In this document: piece by piece, positions 6,399 to 8,270 of the stretch | Numbering within the stretch: position 1 is the stretch's first letter | Layout of the letters: each line of letters starts with the position of its first letter | DNA from: an uncultured Xanthobacteraceae bacterium | Lineage (GTDB): Bacteria > Pseudomonadota > Alphaproteobacteria > Rhizobiales > Xanthobacteraceae | Assembly (NCBI GenBank): GCA_955652925.1 | Contig: CATPCO010000743.1 | Location: 1-8,270, forward strand | Direction: 5' to 3' | DNA: 8,270 bases | Position numbers and translations under genes: made by a program | Notes under the pieces: generated by a model | The model's input: the letters and a program-made list of their open reading frames with translations, nothing else | What the model was told of the DNA's origin: nothing | The model's database searches: none

Positions 6399-7214
6399 AT
6401 GATAAGCATGAGCAATCCGCAGAAGCCCCTTGGCTGGCGCAAACGCATCGGGGTTCTGAGCCCGACCGTGATTGAAACGGCCGCCTACGATTTTTACCGC
6501 CTCGCTCCCGAAGGTGTCTCGATGTGCGCCATCACGGCCAATGTCGAGCATTGGAGCAAGGAAAACTTCAAGCAAAGCGTGCTCGATCCGCTGGTCACCG
6601 CGGCCAAGTACCTTGCCTCCCGCAACGTTGATTACATCATGCATTGCGGCATGCCGGTGGTGACGACGCGCGGAAAAGGCTTTGAGGAGGAGATCGTCAA
6701 GATCATCATGGACGCGACCGGCTTGCCCGCATCAACGAGCATCCGTTCGGCAATCCGGGCACTCGCCCATCTGCGCATCGAGAATGTCGCGGTGCTGACA
6801 CCCTATCCGCAAGAACTGCACCAATCGGCACTCACTTTTCTCTCGGCGAGCGGTTTCTCGGTCACGGCGGAGCACACCGAGGATATCGTCTTCAAGCGGC
6901 TTCAGGATGTCGCGTCCGCGCACATCGCCGCCGCCGCGATCCGTCTCCTTGCCGCAACGCCTTCCGCCGATGGCATCTACATTCCGTGCAATCAATGGGC
7001 GGCGGCGGACGCCGCCCCATTGATCGAGGACAAGCTCGGGATCCCGGTCGTGACCGGCGCTCACGCCGATCATTGGGAAGCGTTCCGCACGCTCGATATT
7101 CATGACCGCATCGAGGGCCAGGGCCGGCTGATGCGAAGCCTGAGCAACGGGGTGCAAAACCCGGAAAAGGCAACTCGCCCCGCGGGTCGGGCCAGCGCGG
7201 CGACGCGAGCTTAA
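6399..7214 (+). CDS. Asp/Glu racemase superfamily enzyme, maleate isomerase-like
   Basis: The 271-residue product matches the maleate cis-trans isomerase / arylmalonate decarboxylase branch of the Asp/Glu/hydantoin racemase superfamily. It begins with the typical strand RIGVLSPTV near residues 16-24 and has two candidate catalytic cysteines, C83 in MHCGMPV and C197 in IPCNQW, at the places where two-cysteine racemases and maleate isomerases carry theirs. SIRSAIRALAHLRIENVAVLTPY (around 114-136) is the usual domain link. Arylmalonate decarboxylase keeps only the second cysteine, so the pair argues for isomerase or racemase chemistry. The reaction could be maleate to fumarate, another cis-diacid isomerisation, or racemisation of a hydantoin or amino acid; hydantoin racemases belong to the same superfamily and hyuAB lies next door. 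The last 25 or so residues are low-complexity (Ala/Arg/Thr) and probably disordered. It is third in the oxygenase operon. Confidence 0.82.
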   Translation: MISMSNPQKPLGWRKRIGVLSPTVIETAAYDFYRLAPEGVSMCAITANVEHWSKENFKQSVLDPLVTAAKYLASRNVDYIMHCGMPVVTTRGKGFEEEIVKIIMDATGLPASTSIRSAIRALAHLRIENVAVLTPYPQELHQSALTFLSASGFSVTAEHTEDIVFKRLQDVASAHIAAAAIRLLAATPSADGIYIPCNQWAAADAAPLIEDKLGIPVVTGAHADHWEAFRTLDIHDRIEGQGRLMRSLSNGVQNPEKATRPAGRASAATRA

Positions 7215-7238
7215 TTCGTTCGGCTGGCGAACTCCCGA

Positions 7239-8213
7239 ATGAAAATCTGCGGCTTTATTATTGCTGCGCTGGTGCTCGCGGTTACGCCGCTGGCGGGCGC
7301 TTGGGCGCAGGATTTTCCTGCAAAGCCCGTCCGCTTCGTGGTGCCCTATGCCGCCGGCGGCAGCGGCGACCTGCTTGCGCGGCTGCTTGGCGAAAAGCTC
7401 TCCGCGCTGTGGGGACAACAAGTCGTCGTCGACAACAAGCCAGGCGCCGGCGGCATGATTGGAACGGAATTCGCTGCGCGTGCGGACGCGGACGGCTACA
7501 CGCTCTATCTTGCAACCGACGGTCCGCTGACCATTGCCGCGAGCCTGCACAGGCACGTCCCCTACGACTGGAAGCGCGATTTCGCTCCGGTCTCGATGAT
7601 TGCGGTGGGCTACCAGGTTCTGATCGTGAGCCCAAAGCTGCCGGCGCGCACTTTGCAGGAATTCGTCGCACTGGCCAAAGACCAGCCCGGCGCGCTCAAT
7701 TACGCCTCGATCGGCATCGGCACGGCTCCCCATCTCGCCGCCGAATTGTTCAAGTCGCTGGCGCGTGTCGATCTCGCGCACGTTCCCTATCGGGGCTCCT
7801 CCGCCCAAGCCATTACAGCCCTGATCGCGGGCGATGTCGCGATGTTCATGGTCGGCACGTCGACTGCGGTCCCGTTCATTGCGAACGGGAACGTGCGGGC
7901 GCTGGCGGTCACTGCGGACAAACGTCTGGACAGCCTGCCTGACGTTCCGACCTTTGCCGAGGCGGGATTGCCGGGCGTTGATGTGCACATCTGGTTTGCG
8001 GTCCTGGTGCCGGCTGCGACGCCGCCAGTCATTGTACGCAAGCTCAATGCAGACATCGCGCGCGCCGTCGCCGATCCCGATTACCACAAGGCGCTCGAGG
8101 TGCGCGGATTTAAGGCTCAATCGATGAGCCCTGAGGAATTGGCTGCTTTCCTGGAAAAGGATTACGTCAAATTCCGCGACCTTATCGGCAAGCTCAAGCT
8201 GCAAGTGGATTGA
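7239..8213 (+). CDS. Bug-family tripartite tricarboxylate transporter substrate-binding protein
   Basis: This 324-residue periplasmic binding protein belongs to the Bug/TctC family, which captures small carboxylates or aromatic acids for uptake or sensing. A Sec signal peptide is clear: MK, a hydrophobic core from about 5 to 20, and a probable cut after AWA at residue 23. Family blocks follow: PVRFVVPYAAGGSGDLLARL near 30-49, DNKPGAGGMIGTEFAARADA at 65-84, NYASIGIGTAPHLAAELF at 154-171, HVPYRGSSAQ at 181-190 and DVPTFAEAGLPG at 235-246. Length is normal. It starts 24 bases after the isomerase stop with only a weak GGCGA as ribosome-binding site. No TctA or TctB membrane genes are in the window. 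Orphan binding proteins of this family are very common, so the ligand cannot be deduced, though its position suggests a substrate or intermediate of the oxygenase pathway. Confidence 0.92.
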   Translation: MKICGFIIAALVLAVTPLAGAWAQDFPAKPVRFVVPYAAGGSGDLLARLLGEKLSALWGQQVVVDNKPGAGGMIGTEFAARADADGYTLYLATDGPLTIAASLHRHVPYDWKRDFAPVSMIAVGYQVLIVSPKLPARTLQEFVALAKDQPGALNYASIGIGTAPHLAAELFKSLARVDLAHVPYRGSSAQAITALIAGDVAMFMVGTSTAVPFIANGNVRALAVTADKRLDSLPDVPTFAEAGLPGVDVHIWFAVLVPAATPPVIVRKLNADIARAVADPDYHKALEVRGFKAQSMSPEELAAFLEKDYVKFRDLIGKLKLQVD

Positions 8214-8270
8214 GCGGGGCTGCAAGGTTTCTCGATGCCGTTGCTGCTATGCGTGCCGAGCATGGGCGTG
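8210..8270 (+). other. Possible start of a further gene, cut by the window edge
   Basis: Two frames remain open to the end. One begins with ATG at 8235 (MPLLLCVPSMGV), with AAGG at 8224-8227 before it. The other could start at TTG 8210, overlapping the binding-protein stop, and reads LSGAARFLDAVAAMRAEHGR, which looks more protein-like, with an internal ATG at 8249. Too little is present to choose or to name a product. No terminator hairpin follows the binding-protein gene, so the operon may continue. Confidence 0.25.

Noticed and set aside
7218..7232. Small hairpin GTTCG/CGAAC with a 5-nt loop between the isomerase and binding-protein genes
   Set aside because: The stem is only five pairs with no T-run, so it is not a terminator and is likely chance. 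It could still mildly affect the weak start at 7239.
6732..8225. 497-codon open frame on the - strand opposite the isomerase and the binding protein
   Set aside because: It spans two well-supported genes and the gap between them. Its Arg/His/Asp-rich composition is typical of an antisense shadow.

Overview
The window looks like chromosomal DNA from a GC-rich alphaproteobacterium, most likely of the Bradyrhizobium/Rhodopseudomonas group. Three things point there: strong G/C preference at third codon positions, a Bug-type (tripartite tricarboxylate) binding protein, and a paired palindromic repeat (CGTCAT, then a hairpin, then ACCCAGTAATC) of a kind I recall as abundant in those genomes. This assignment is inference from recall; no search was run.

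Layout. The left edge (1-421, + strand) carries the tail of a lysine/arginine/alanine-rich protein of unknown function. Its reading frame appears broken at a run of seven C, and a small continuation ending in a SCPCCG-containing tail follows in another frame. Positions 4336 to 411 on the - strand hold a tightly coupled hyuA-hyuB pair, the two subunits of an ATP-dependent hydantoinase/oxoprolinase-type enzyme. The 219-bp divergent intergenic region (4337-4555) contains two inverted 35-nt palindromic units. Rightwards (4556-8213, + strand) runs a compact four-gene cluster: Rieske oxygenase alpha subunit, its beta subunit, an Asp/Glu racemase / maleate isomerase family enzyme, and a secreted Bug-type solute-binding protein. 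The last 57 bases may hold the start of one more gene.

How they may work together. The divergent arrangement suggests one catabolic locus. The binding protein would capture an organic acid or aromatic acid in the periplasm. The Rieske oxygenase resembles salicylate 5-hydroxylase and anthranilate dioxygenase large subunits (NagG/AndAc type) and would hydroxylate an aromatic acid. The isomerase-family enzyme and HyuAB would act on cis-diacid, imide or cyclic-amide intermediates. One chemically coherent but unproven route is salicylate to gentisate to maleylpyruvate to maleate to fumarate. An alternative is breakdown of a nitrogen heterocycle or imide using HyuAB plus a racemase. No ferredoxin, reductase, ring-cleavage dioxygenase, transporter membrane subunit or regulator is present in the window.

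No tRNA, rRNA, CRISPR array, insertion sequence or convincing terminator was seen. No gene-free stretch exceeds 300 bases.
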